Shown here: positions 12,761 to 24,172 of the stretch, one piece after another
Layout of the letters: the number at the start of each line of letters is the position of its first letter
How positions within the stretch are numbered: position 1 is the first letter of the stretch
Assembly: GCA_020881915.1 (NCBI GenBank)
Contig: JAJFPB010000003.1
Location: 248,001 to 312,000 of the forward strand
Direction: 5' to 3'
Length of the DNA: 64,000 bases
DNA from: Paramyrothecium sp. XJ0827
Lineage: Eukaryota; Ascomycota; Sordariomycetes; Hypocreales; Stachybotryaceae
Made by a program: the position numbers and the translations under genes
The notes under the pieces: model-generated
Told to the model about the DNA's origin: nothing
The model's input: the letters and a program-made list of their open reading frames with translations, nothing else
Databases searched by the model: none

Positions 12761-14285
12761 ATGATATCTGTGTCAGCTCTCTTGACCCTCGCAGCTTTCA
12801 CTGTAGTGTCGGCAGAGCCTACTGCTACTCAACGCGATGTGCCTATCAAGGCTCGCTCGCTCCCGCAGGTCTCGGCCTCTGGTAATGGTACGATCAGCGA
12901 TTTTACGCATACAGACTAATTGAGTTGGTCACTGACATACGTTGTAGCCTTTTGGGCCGATGGCAAACGCTTCTACATCCGCGGTATCGATTACCAACCC
13001 GGTGGCTCGTCTGCCAACATCGACCCTCTTGCAGACACCAGCATTTGCGGTCGTGACATCCCCAAGTTTAAAGACCTTGGTGTGAATACCGTCCGTGTCT
13101 ACAGCGTGGATAACTCGAAAGACCATAAAGAATGCATGCAGCAGCTCGCTGATGCCGGCATCTACCTCGTGGCAGACATCAACAGCCCATTGTATTCGAT
13201 CAATCGTGCCGATCCCCATCCATCCTACAATGCTGTCTATCTTCAGAGCGTGTTTGCTACTGTTGAGGAGCTAGCTCAGTATGATAACACGTTGGCCTTC
13301 TTCTCCGGAAATGAAGTCATACACGATGATCCGGAAATGACCTTGGCAGCCCCATACGTAAAGGCTGTCACTCGTGACATCAAGAACTACATGGCGGCCC
13401 GCGGCCTTCGTCACGTCCCTGTTGGCTACTCTGCTGCTGATGTCTCGGCAAATCGCATGGAGACTGCTGCTTATTTCAACTGTGGTAGCGACGATGCCCG
13501 TAGCGACTTCTTCGCGTTCAACGACTACTCCTGGTGCAATACCGACTTCAAGCAGGCCGGCTGGGATGTCAAAGTTAAGAACTTCACTGACTATGGTCTT
13601 CCTATCTTGTGAGTGTCCCTATTGACCTTGGATGTATTGGACTAATTATTTTCAAGCATTTCAGAGTATGGCTGCACAACTAATGGTCGTGATTTCAACG
13701 AACTCGGGGCTCTTATGAGTGACCAGATGACTGGTGTCTATTCTGGTGGTCTCATGTATGAGTACTCTCTGGAGGAAAGCGATTGGGGCATCGTCAAGCT
13801 TGATGGTGACAACGTCGAAGAGCTGGACGAGTATGCCAACTTCAAGAGCGCCCTTTCCAAGTATCCGACTCCAACAGACGACGGTGGTGCTGCCAAGACC
13901 ACCCATGGTGTAGACTGCCCTACTTCCGGTCCTGCCTGGTTGGTCGATTCCAATTCTATCCCCACAATGCCAAGGGAGGCTGAGGATGTGAGTGAATACG
14001 CAGGCAAATGCGAAATATATGCTAACAAAACTCCAGTTCATGAAAAACGGTGCAGGTGACGGTCCTGGTCTGAAAGGCTCTGGCTCTCAATGGGCCGCGG
14101 ATAGCGCGTCTGACGGCGAGACTACCGGTGGTACTGCTTCTCCCACAGCATCTGGCGGTGCTGATGCTTCTGATTCCCCTAATGCCGCTGCCAGCATGAC
14201 CTTCCGCAGCCCCATGGAAAAGGGCCCTCTATTTATTAGTGGCTTGGCTACTGTACTAACCCTGTTGGGTGCGGTTCTCTTGTAA
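12761..14285 (+). CDS. GPI-anchored beta-1,3-glucanosyltransferase (GH72, Gel/Gas family)
   Basis: Cell-wall enzyme that cuts and rejoins beta-1,3-glucan chains at the plasma membrane or wall. Four exons (12761-12887, 12948-13608, 13657-13987, 14037-14285) give 1368 nt, 455 residues in frame. An N-terminal signal peptide (ISVSALLTLAAFTVVSA) precedes the catalytic domain, which opens with FYIRGIDYQPGGSS. The two catalytic glutamates are visible: Glu165 in SGNEV and Glu266 in ISEYGC. After the domain come a Ser/Gly/Thr-rich stretch and a hydrophobic C-terminus that fits GPI attachment. There is no Cys-rich CBM43 module, so it belongs to the shorter subgroup. I cannot assign the exact paralogue. 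Confidence 0.95.
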
Positions 14286-15514
14286 GAACTTGGAATATCA
14301 GCCCCTCAGGTATCTCGCATCATGAAGGGCATCTAAGGCGCCTTAATATATGAGCTTATAAAGTGTGACCACTGTCCTTTGTAAGGTTATCCTTTGACTA
14401 GGACGTCACTATGTTACGGCATGATGAGTGAGAAGCTGTGGACTTGCCGTCTGACCCGTATATGTATATTGCAATCATCAAAATGGGCGGGGAGAATGTG
14501 GAGGATGGAGTCTAAAGTTTTAGGGCGACCCTAATGTCTAGTCGAAGGGAGTACTAAAGGCTTAAAATAGATCATTGTTTTCTCTTGTTTATACTTCTCA
14601 ACCCTATAAGATGCTAGAATATCTTATACCTTTTCCTTTCTACTCTAGCTATCGTCAGGCCCCATATAAATATATCTTCCTCTTTATCAATCGTTAAGTG
14701 CTCTTGGCGTCAGTCTCGTGACACGAGTCACTGGGGTGGATAATATTCGTGTGCCTATCGAACGTAACCATTGTGGGATAGGTAGCTATTAGGTATAATA
14801 TAATTCCTTCTTATAATAAACCTGTTTTATGTGTATAATAAAAGACAATTACTACTGAAAAGGAATATAACCTGATTACTACCCACGCTTGCCTGAATTG
14901 GAAGACAAAAGGGAAGAGGAAAAAAATAGTGTAATATCTCAGACAAGGTAAGACGAATAAATATATCCACAAAGACTACTTCCCAGAGTCCCTAAACAAT
15001 GGACAGGGTGCACTCAATTACTCTGCGATGTTGGTTAGACGGCAATCAAGCCACCCATCAGCACGTATATGGCGAGCTATTATAGATTTGGCCACTTCAT
15101 CCATAAACATGCAGACCTTAGTTGACGAACCCTCCGTGCTCGCTTGATAGGTAATGTCTCACTCAAGCCACAATAGACGCGTCAATCAAATCTTCCTGTG
15201 AGGCGTACCTTATATCCGAGCGTAGTTGTATGAATGACACGATTTTGTCTACTCCGTGCAGGACCTTCGCCAAACTGCTGTGGTCAAGGGGTCATGCATA
15301 CGCTTCGTGGAGTGCCCTCTGCTTGCACATGGAGATTCTCACTCCCAAACTTACTAGAATTTACTTCAGTGTTCCAATTTTGGGTAATGGAGCCGTGTTA
15401 GTTCCTTGGTATTCCTTCCATCATAGCGCCCATGTCTAATGATCCCGCAAGGTTGAGATTGGCTGGATCCATAAGCTTTTATGCTATTTCGTACTCTTTT
15501 TATGCCTGGTTCCT
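14286..15514. other. A/T-rich spacer between GH72 and a regulator
   Basis: No gene supported. The stretch 14500-15000 is visibly A/T-rich with several small palindromes, for example CTCGTG-A-CACGAG near 14720. It holds one copy of a short repeat listed separately. It may be old transposon or LTR debris, but I found no matching ends. Confidence 0.4.
14888..14977. repeat. Copy A of a ~90-96 bp dispersed repeat
   Basis: It begins with CTTGCCTGAATT, followed by a purine-rich run with ACAAAAGGG, and ends with CAAAGACT. The same ordered landmarks at nearly the same spacing occur at 36859-36954, inside an intron of the adhesin-like gene. The first 40 bp match well by eye; the middle is diverged. 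Confidence 0.45.
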
Positions 15515-17643
15515 TCAAAGTTGCCAATTGATATCCAACATGCTAGAAAACCCCTGAAATCTCTCTAAGAGCCCAGTAGCAGGAATATCTAGCTCTGACT
15601 GCTGTCCCTTGGGGAAACCCTCCAGTTGATTGTCGTTGCCTTGATCAGCCGCTTGGCGCTCTGCCAAAGCATGGACAGTCTTCGGATTCTGGGTAAAGCG
15701 CACTGGAAGGAGGCGTAGGACACCCCATTTCTGTCCCAAGACCCGCATGGCTTCGAGGCTTTTGTTTGCCCGAACGGGCCACACACATCGCAGCTCATAT
15801 ATGAGCCCCATGCAAGCGTGAAGTCCTTGTGAGCTCTGTCTCTGCATCGCGACTGAGGTACTTGTCGCGTTCATCAGATGAACGAGTCCTGCACTGAGCA
15901 GGTGATGAATGATTATAGGATGCGCAGTTTGGAAACCATGGCTCTTCCGATACCAACGCACTAAGCGGACAGTCTCTGTCGCAGAGCTACTGATGGTTTG
16001 CAGAACTAATTGTGACGTACTGGAGTCGGCTCCACCTGACGCGAATGTGCGCAGGAACGGGGACATCGTGATCAGGATGGTCATATGATACTGGAGGTGG
16101 AAGAGAATCACTGGCGTGGGCGTCGCCCTGCTGAGGTAGAGTTGGCTTGGCCGCTTGGCAAAGAAACTGCCTAGTTGCTCCATTGTTGAGACAAGTAGAG
16201 CCACTCTTTGAGGCGCAGGAAGCGATTCGAAAGAAGGTGAGAAGCTTATATACGGTCAGCAATCTCTAAAGACACCGCGATAGAAAGGAGAGAGCATACA
16301 TCTGATCCATGGCACCATCATGCATGTACCAAAGCCGACATTGCCAAGCAAAAGAAATTTCGTCCAAGTGTGCTGTTTCCAGATCAAATGTAGTATCGAA
16401 ACTCGGGACATTGACTCGCCGCCAAGGCAATGCACAATTCCGACCGAGAATTGTGATGGCTGAGCGGTCTACAAAGTAGTACATCCAGAATGTCTTGATG
16501 TCGGCGGTCTTTGGAGGAACCTGACGCGTTGACAATTCGTCGACGGCAAGGACATGTAGTCGAAGATGAACGCAGAGACCGCCAGCTATTGACATGAACG
16601 CCCAGCCCATGTGATCTCTGCCGAGAGCGAGGGAGCGAAATGACAGCATCGCGGCGCCTTGTACTGCCGCGAGCGATGGCTTGAGCCGGCAGCAGTCGAA
16701 TAACAGCTTCTCAGCATACCGTGCAAAGTCTTCGCTCACGCGGGCCATCCACTCATTGCCAGCACTCATAAATGACGCCCCAACCGCGAGGATCGCTGTA
16801 TGAAGGAAAGTTTCTTCGAGTGACTGGTGGGGATATCCTTTCAGAAATTCCGTAGTTGTGTAAGAAGTGAATTGATGCTCCTTGTTGATGTTTTGCAAGA
16901 AAATGTCTGCAATCTGTTTCAAGAGCTCGCTCTGCTGACAATGCCACAGAACTTCCTCGGTTGGAGCCAAATGTTCGGTTGGTGAATCATTGTTTTCCCG
17001 GCCATTGTCGGGATCTTCGACATTGTCTCTACCGTCATGCGTAATAGCAGCTCCATCGCCTAGGTTGGTGCGCCACATCATGACACTGAGTTCCTCCATC
17101 GCTTCCCACGATCTTTGGTCTACTGAGGGGACGCTACCATTTTCGTCGCTTGTTTCTTTTCCGGAGACATCAGCGATCTGTTTGTGTCGAGTCTCGTGTG
17201 ATACTGAACCTGATTTCAAGCTAGGGGTGACTGTGATCCCGATTTCATCACTATGGACGGGAATGCTCTCGGAGCAGCGGCTGCATGTCCGGGTCTTTTC
17301 GGACTCTTCAAGAGCTCTCAGCAGTGTCTCGACCTGCTGCTCTAGATGGTGGACATATTCCTCGTCCCAATATTTGCGTCTGCATATACATCAACGATAT
17401 GGCCTCAGAGTGGGTGATGGAAGGTATAGCTTTGCACTCACTTCCTGGGTTGGCTTTTAGGGGCATAGCGACAGGTTTTTTCGAGTCTCCGGCATAGCGA
17501 GCACTGTGGTCTCATTCCGTCGCACTGGCCGTTGTAGGTCAAAAAGGAGTATCGCAAGAGACGAAAGGGCCACATACTTTTCTTTTGCCTGACCGACATG
17601 TCTCACAAGCCTGAGACGTTCTGGAGTCATGGTCCTCCGCCAT
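15515..17643 (-). CDS. Zn2Cys6 fungal transcription factor
   Basis: Nuclear regulator. Four exons (17643-17578, 17524-17442, 17379-16300, 16244-15515) give 1959 nt, 652 residues in frame. The zinc cluster cysteines are at residues 13, 16, 23, 30, 33 and 40 (CETC-RSGKRK-C-DGMRPQ-C-SLC-RRLEKT-C), with the first intron inside the cluster. A coiled-coil segment (YVHHLEQQVETLLRAL) follows, a usual dimerisation element. The fungal_trans region then includes FLHTAILAVGASF and a WMYYFVDRS motif near the DNA-proximal part of the middle homology region. The gene is divergent from the GPI-anchored nitrilase at 18492, its most obvious candidate target (inference). Targets and ligand are unknown. Confidence 0.92.
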
Positions 17644-18491
17644 CGGCGCAAGATTGGGCGGGCTCCATAAAGGTGCACCGTACGCTGACGATTGGTATCC
17701 ACCAGAGAGACCCTGAATTGCTAGAGTTTGGGATAAAGTCGCATTCCGATGGAACTTAACGTGATATCAACGGGACATTGTGGGGGTTGACTGGAGAGAA
17801 TGCCCGTTCTGATCAAGGCAAGGGATGGCGACTATAATCTGACTCGGATGAACGAAGCTAAGATAAGACGCCACATTTGTCTCGGCTTCGCACAAAATGA
17901 CGAGTTCGCGCATGCTCAAGCGCTAAAACACGGTGCGGGATTTTGGAGCCCGAGTCAGGCGGCATGACCAACACTTCAAGAGACCGACTCGTTGTTGGAA
18001 GATCACTTCAATTCACAATAAAGGCACGGATGTTTCCTTTCCCCTTATCTTTACGCCACGCCGAGTCTCGATCTGTTTTTCATAATATTAAGCAATTAAG
18101 CGCTTTCCCTCATTGAGATGCGGGAACGTCACAAGCGCTCGTTGACTCCACTCCTAGATCCTGCTATCCATGCGGATGTCTCGAAATCCGCACGCCGCGT
18201 CCGCTTCATTAATAGCGTGCACTGCACAATGACTGTAGTTGCCATTACTAAAACAAAACCCAGCTTTTCTAGATCTAGATTGAGGTTATCAACTTATCTT
18301 GAACTTGAGAAGGCATGACATTCTGGTTTCGCTATCTTGATATCAAATAACCAGATGAACACATATGGTAGCCATGTCCATCTTAATCGTGCTATATAAA
18401 TGAGCTTGTGTGACTCAAGAAATTGTGGTAGCATTCCGGATTCCACCCTTGTTTCTCGATCAAATTGTCTGGTCCTTGGAAATCTGTCACG
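17644..18491. promoter_or_regulatory. Divergent promoter between the second regulator and the nitrilase gene
   Basis: There are 848 bp between two divergent start codons. A TATA-like TATATAAATG lies near 18392, about 100 bp before the nitrilase ATG. No other element is clear enough to name. Confidence 0.45.
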
Positions 18492-19993
18492 ATGCAGTTC
18501 AGCATTGCCACTTCTCTCGTCGTCCTGCTTGCTCCTGCGACCGTCCTGGGGGCTCGCACATTTGACAAGTCCAATGTCACGCTCTCTGCGGTTGTCGCTG
18601 CTCCAGCAGGTTGGCCGATGCCAGTCAGCAACAAGAACTGGACCGACGGATACTTTGATCTGAATGCGACCGTCAACTATGGAGTCAAGCTGATCGAGGA
18701 AGCGCGCAGCAATGGCGCAGACCTTGTCGCGTTCCCCGAACTATGGTTTCCGGGGTGCGTGGATACCGGTCTATCATCATCAAAAGATGCTAATAAGAAT
18801 AAAGATACCCCAAGTCCCTCGACGCTAAATGGATGTTTCCTCGCGTGGAGGAGTACGTCGCCAACTCCATGGTCGTCGACTCTGATGAATGGAACACCCT
18901 CCGCAACGCTGCCAAGGAACATGAGATCTTTGTTTCATTCGGCTTCAGTGAGCGCGAAGGAGACTTCATTTACATGTCTCAGGCACTGTTCGGGCCCGAC
19001 GGAAAGGTCTTGATCAATCGGCGTAAGCTAAGACCGTCGGGTTCCGAACGCGGTCTTTGGTCCGACGGTAGTATGGATGGGTTAAAGGTTGTGGACACCC
19101 CCATCGGCCGAATCAGTATGCTGCAATGCTGGGAGCATCTTCGAGTAAGAGATTTCTGGCATTCACTCTAAAGACAGGAATGCTAACAACCCAAGCCTAC
19201 TATGACGTTTAACATTGAGGCGCAAATGCCGAATATTCACGTTGGACCTTGGCCGTGAGTTCTTGCCGGACGTCCAATCGATTTCGCGTAATGACAAGAT
19301 TGAAAATAGGTACAATGAGAACCCAGGCACGAAAGACGTCCAAAATTGGGAAGACGTGGAGGTTGCATACTCTGCTCATCGGGTTATTTCCATTCTCACA
19401 AACTCTGTCACTGTTTCTCCAAGCATAGGCTATGGGTTTATCAATCAGTTTACTACCATTCTTGCCGAATCGGACTCCGACTCAACCTCGACTCCTGGCA
19501 TTGACCAAGGATACGACCCCATCATCTACACCTCGGTCAATGGATCTTCCTGGAGCAGCCAGACCTACAACACCGAGGGCGAAGTATCTTGGGGCACGCT
19601 ACAACAGATTGAAGAAGGCTTCCCGAAGTACATTCCTAAGGTATGGCAACAGTCCCTTCACTACGAAAACGAATTATACTGACTATGCACACTCTAGGAT
19701 GAAGGAGACTTTGTCAAGTTCAGGCAGTATTCGACTGAAAACATAATCAACGATTTGAAGTAAGATCCCTTGGAGACTCGGCACTACGGCCATGGCTTAC
19801 AATCTACAGGTCAGGTAAAGCAAAGGAAGATGTCGAGCCATCTTCAACTGTCGTTTCTACCCCGTCGTATCTGTCTACCCCTGCGTCCACGCCAGTATCA
19901 CAAGGGGATGCCGGCAGCGGTGGATTCGGTCTTACGACGCCAAGCTTGTCACTGGTCTCACTGTTAGTATTGGGAACTACCATTGGACTGTAG
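18492..19993 (+). CDS. Secreted, GPI-type nitrilase/carbon-nitrogen hydrolase
   Basis: Nitrilase-superfamily enzyme with the complete catalytic triad: Glu83 in FPELWFPG, Lys162 in RRKLRP and Cys196 in LQCWEHLRP. The Cys motif is closest to the nitrilase/cyanide hydratase branch. Six exons (18492-18754, 18805-19144, 19196-19254, 19310-19640, 19698-19759, 19810-19993) give 1239 nt, 412 residues in frame. It has a clear signal peptide (about residues 1-20). The last exon encodes a Ser/Thr/Pro linker followed by a hydrophobic end, LSLVSLLVLGTTIGL, the pattern of a GPI-anchor signal. Most fungal nitrilases are intracellular, so surface placement is unusual. The start at 18492 is preferred over an in-frame upstream ATG at 18465 because it gives a clean signal peptide. 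Substrate could be a nitrile, cyanide or an amide. Confidence 0.9.
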
Positions 19994-20397
19994 CCGATCT
20001 CCCTTCCCTAAGTCCTTTAGCATATGTCATGGTCAGTTGAGGGATTGCTGCGTTTGCTCGTCAAGGACCTAATGAGTGCATTTCCATTGGGTCACTTCAT
20101 GTATGGACAGTCATCCTTGTTGGCAAAGCGAACAGAATGGAACATGAGATTGACGCCCAACTTTTATCCCTGGCACCTTCCAGGGTGTCTCGTGCCTCTA
20201 TGAAATACCTACCCTAAACTCTATTTATACCCTGGTTCCCTATCAGAGTCAAGGGCCCACCTTGGTCTTACCTCTCGTCCCCTGTCGTCGTCCTTATCCT
20301 TCTCCAATTCCTTTTTCGCTACAATTTTTTCTATTCCCGTCGATTTTACTGCGGTTGCTTTTACATCTGTACCGGTAGTCCTCGGCCCCTTTCAACC
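19994..20397 (+). promoter_or_regulatory. Promoter region of the orphan gene at 20398
   Basis: A TATA-like CTATTTATACCC lies near 20221, and the 120 bp before the ATG are rich in C and T. The left part will also hold the 3' end of the nitrilase transcript. Confidence 0.4.
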
Positions 20398-21249
20398 ATG
20401 GCCGGACTCCCGCCAATAGACATGGCAATTGCTAATCCAGCGCCTCGTTATAACGGGGACATTGAACCCAAGCGAATGCCACGCTGCGCGTTGCGGGATC
20501 TCGCAGAGCACGATGGAAGTCATGACTATGCCTACTCTTGGGGCTACACGATCTTCCGCACTGTCTACACCGCCGGCTCTAATGAGACCTTTGCCAAGGC
20601 TGTTGAGCGCTTGGGTACTTATGCAAAGTTATTCACTGAAGATGGGCCAAACCGTGGGAGGCTGGGTGGTGCATTTGACCCCCGCCCGAATGAAGATCTA
20701 TGGAGTCGCTACTACAGTGTGGTAGTACAGAATGAGCAGACTCTTGCCGGCGCGAGTGAGAGCAGGATTGGGGAGATATTTGATGACTGGATTAGGCAGC
20801 ATCGCCGTTCCACAACGATTACCAACCGCCGTCATCAACCGAATGCTAGATTTCTCTTTTGCTTGATGCTTGATCAGGAGAGTATTGATAATATTCTCGC
20901 TCTTCCAGAGGATCCTCTCGGCCCAGTTGCCTACGGCGCGGCTGATGAGGATGAGGGTGAAGGCTGGGTCAAGGTCATCTCGAATTGTATGAAGCCAAAG
21001 GAGCTGGGAGGCGGCGGTAGATGGTGGCTGCGGGTAGGCATCACAGACTACCTCTGGCCGTTGTGGTTCATGCCCTTTGACCCAGATGCTATGATCATGG
21101 AATTGGGTTGGGAGGACGAGGAAGATGGAGTCCAGAACCTTTGGGGCGACCCTAACGACTGGTACAGGGAGGTATTAGAGGCCCACTACGGACGACTATT
21201 CTTTTCTATCGACACTTGCCGACGATGCAGATCTTTGGGCAATCTTTAG
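20398..21249 (+). CDS. Hypothetical protein, single exon, 283 residues
   Basis: I do not recognise a named domain. The frame is open from ATG to stop without introns, follows a promoter-like stretch and has a natural amino-acid mix. It is rich in Trp and acidic residues, for example WGYTIFRTVYT near residue 49 and YLWPLWFMPFDPDAMIMEL near residue 220. There is no signal peptide or membrane helix, so it is probably cytosolic or nuclear. It ends with a small CRRC motif. It looks like one of the many uncharacterised fungal lineage-specific families. Confidence 0.7.
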   Translation: MAGLPPIDMAIANPAPRYNGDIEPKRMPRCALRDLAEHDGSHDYAYSWGYTIFRTVYTAGSNETFAKAVERLGTYAKLFTEDGPNRGRLGGAFDPRPNEDLWSRYYSVVVQNEQTLAGASESRIGEIFDDWIRQHRRSTTITNRRHQPNARFLFCLMLDQESIDNILALPEDPLGPVAYGAADEDEGEGWVKVISNCMKPKELGGGGRWWLRVGITDYLWPLWFMPFDPDAMIMELGWEDEEDGVQNLWGDPNDWYREVLEAHYGRLFFSIDTCRRCRSLGNL

Positions 21250-22312
21250 AACATCTTGCAGCGCATCTTTTAGTTCCAACCAAAGTTGGACCCTGTATAA
21301 TTCGTGGACCCAGTGCCGAGAAATAGGTTCACTTAGAGGAGTCGGGCAATATTGAAATCTACCGGAAGGCAGACGCGGACGCCTGAGTCGCTTTTTTCCA
21401 GTCACGTTCCACTCACTGCATGTCTTCGTGGTGCCTTGAAGTGCCGTTTCTGTCTCAATGAGAATGACGCTGACTCTGATCTCTAGTTGCCCTTTATGAC
21501 TGTTGAAACAATCTCCGACCGCTGTTCGTCCTCCGAAGCCGACAAAATCAATCCAATTCGTTTGCCTGGAGTACTGTCAAACTTATTTGCTTCGCATATG
21601 TAGCCAGCCTTGTCCCTCCTTTCGTTGCAAATCTTCTCGTCACAGAACAGCAGCTCGTACTTGACCTTCTGACTCTGTAAGTCTCGTTCTACAATCGTCA
21701 CCAGTCGTCAAACGCCAATGACCCTAACCCCCGTTCAGTTCCGTTCCACTTTCTATTTCTTCGGGTTTCAGGCAGCTCACAGAGAATGATGGTTCACTCC
21801 GCCAACCTTATCCAGCAGGAGGATTGCTTTGAAGCACCTCCAGTTTGAAGTCGTCCGCTGTTAGACTTTTGCACGTTTCAAGGGCCAGCCACCCGTTGCT
21901 TCATTACTATTGAGTTCAGGCAATCATCATAGCCTCCATTTTCCGCTGTTTTCAATACAGGCTGGAGTAAATCCCGATTCAAATAGTAGTTCATGTTTGA
22001 ATACGGATTAACCTCTCCACCCGACTCCCAGACCTTTAGAACCGAAAGCTTCGCGTCTTACCGCCAGTGACAACATGAAGCTGGTGCAACGAGTTGCGGG
22101 AAGAGCAGCTTCGTCCAATAACTCAAGCCTAGGCAAATGCCGTTGTATCTTGGGCATAGCTGGAGGCCGCTGCCGTGATCATGCTTGGGAGAGTATCGGT
22201 TGTTCGAAAGACAAGATATGAAACGCGTTGTCAAAACCTTACTATTCATCTCTTTCCAAAGCAGCTATTGTATTTCTCAGAATGAGTGTAGTTGTTCCTC
22301 TACATCTGCGAA
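21250..22312. other. Spacer left of the transposon
   Basis: I see only short, unsupported open frames and no repeat or RNA gene. Confidence 0.35.
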
Positions 22313-22314
22313 TA

Positions 22315-22362
22315 ACGTACATGATAAGCGAGTGCACCAACCAAGCGAGTGCACCAAAAATT
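22315..22362 (+). repeat. Left 48-bp terminal inverted repeat
   Basis: Starts ACGTACATGATAAGCGAGTG and is an exact reverse complement of 24123-24170. It contains a 13-bp direct repeat, a likely transposase binding pair. Confidence 0.93.
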
Positions 22363-22420
22363 CACACCATTAAAATAGAACATTACTTAAAATCACTACA
22401 AAACATCTAATCAATTAAAA

Positions 22421-24072
22421 TTAATCACTATCGTCTTCTTCAGATACTAACACAACTATCTGACATGTTCTTGAATTATGTCCGGTATTTCCACAGGTTC
22501 TACAGCGCCTTTCTCTCGCCAGTGCTGACCTCCCTCGACCACCACTTCTCAACAATCCAGCCATTATCTGCGCATCAACGTCTTTCTGATCAATCTCATC
22601 CCTTCCCTCACCTATAGTCATCTTCCCTCCATTCTGTAGCCGGGTTCTTTTTGCCCTACGCCGCTTGCTAAGAGTCTCATTTGCCTGTCGAAGGATCTGG
22701 TTCTCAGACTTTAATAAGCTATTTGATGCATTATCGCCTTCGTTCCCTTAGAAAATGACTTAAGCGCATCAACAATAGATGCTGGGAGCTTCCTGGTGCC
22801 TTCTGATTCCGTCTTTCAAGGTATTCAGATTGAGAGGTAGCCTCAAGGACCGTCTTTGGCGTCTTGGGCACCCAAGGGTCGGGGAGGCCGGCCTCCTCCT
22901 CAATCGGTGTTGGAGTTCGTACCTGCACATCAAGCTTCGATATGACACTTTCTGGGTCTAAAGGAACAAGCCCGGCCCCTCTAAAACCCCCTTTGATATT
23001 AATTTCTATTATGGCGGCTTGGTGGGCGGCGTAAAATGCCAGAAAGAACTCAGTCTTAGAAACGTGGGTTATAGAGCACCTGATCAGATGCTCTATTTCT
23101 CGACCGTATGCCTTTTTGAGTGGCCCAAAGCACCCGACATCAAGAGGCTGAAGTAGGTGAGACGAATGAGGCGGCATACACAGCGTAATGATATGGTTAT
23201 CTTCACAATATTTCTCAAAGTCAACCGAGTGGTGACTTCCATGCCCATCGAGGATCAGAAGACGATAGCGACCGGTTGATCGGGCCTTGGTATGCCGGTC
23301 AAAGTGTTTTAGCCACTCAAGGCCGGTCTCATTGTCGGTCCAACCATTTTGAGTTGTCGCAATAGCCCAGTCGCCCGGAAGGTTGCTTTCCTGGTACCAG
23401 CTTGCGAGGTGATATTGGCCCGCGACCACGATGAACGGCGCGATCGCCCAGCCTTCGGCATTAATCGCCTGAATGACTGTAACCCATTCCCGGTTTCCAG
23501 GCTGGACTGATTTCGGGTTTCCACGCCTATCTGCACCTGTGACGACCATTCCGCTTGCAATTATGCCCATCATAAAGCCGGTCTCATCAAAGTTGTAGAT
23601 ATCGGCTAGGTCGATGCCATATTTCGCGATTGTGTTCTCCACGAGCCGGAACCAATTGCGAATAATGGTTGGATCTTCGCATTTAGCCCTCTGATAGTCA
23701 TATTTACGAAAAAACGCGTCTTGAGCTCTGGTTGTCGCCTGACGAAGTTGGAAGCCCAGCGCTTGCCGACAGGTGACGCGTCGCGGTCAGCGAGCAGTCG
23801 GTTGGCCATTTCTTCAACACCACGCAGTCGCGGGGAAATCCTCGCGAATCCAGGTCGAGAATGAACTGGACAATAATCTGCTCCTCTAGATCGGATAGTC
23901 TCCGTGAGTTGGGGATGGTATCGCGCCGAGACTGGATGCCCCTCTGTCGGCGACGAAGGGCATAATAATCCACCTGGTATAATCTTGCGGCGGGTCGTAG
24001 ACCCAGTTTCGGGTCATTTTGAAGGGCCCGAGGAGCGAGAAGCATATTAGCTTCATTATTTGATTGTGACAT
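22421..24072 (-). pseudogene. Frame-broken pogo-type transposase (DDE_1)
   Basis: The pieces in order are: an N-terminal helix-turn-helix part from 24072; a CENP-B/Tc5-like DNA-binding part around 23830-23700 (MANRLLADRDASPVGKRW); the DDE catalytic core from about 23690 to 22805; and a C-terminal part with a zinc knuckle CRTCGNTGHNSRTC, ending at 22421. Catalytic acidic residues are visible in NFDETGF, in LLILDGHGSH and near HLLQPLDVGCFGPLK. Four frame changes separate the pieces, near 23838 (C4 run), 23705 (T6 run), 22803 and 22755. Each would be repaired by one additional base. There are few nonsense codons inside the pieces, so decay is by indel and not by heavy C-to-T mutation. Confidence 0.88.
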
Positions 24073-24122
24073 ATTTGGTGGTTGAGAAATAGTTGATTAG
24101 ATGTAAAGAGGAGAGATTGAGT

Positions 24123-24170
24123 AATTTTTGGTGCACTCGCTTGGTTGGTGCACTCGCTTATCATGTACGT
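24123..24170 (-). repeat. Right 48-bp terminal inverted repeat
   Basis: Exact reverse complement of 22315-22362; followed by the TA duplication at 24171-24172. Confidence 0.93.
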
Positions 24171-24172
24171 TA

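Larger units (their letters stand above)
22313..24172 (-). mobile_element. pogo/Fot1-like Tc1-mariner DNA transposon with TA duplication
   Basis: The element proper runs 22315-24170 (1856 bp) and is flanked on both sides by TA, the expected target-site duplication. The ends are perfect 48-bp inverted repeats, and each end contains two direct copies of GCGAGTGCACCAA. The single transposase gene inside runs on the minus strand. Size, TA duplication and transposase type all fit the pogo/Fot1 group. The perfect ends suggest recent insertion or ongoing mobilisation in trans, although its own transposase is broken. Confidence 0.93.

Noticed and set aside
14518..14536. Telomere-like palindrome TTAGGG-CGA-CCCTAA
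   Set aside because: Only one unit on each side with no array; a short palindrome like this arises by chance in a spacer of this size.
16245..16275. A 31-nt intron in the second regulator
   Set aside because: An upstream GTATGC donor gives a 55-nt intron (16299-16245) that also keeps frame and is a normal length.
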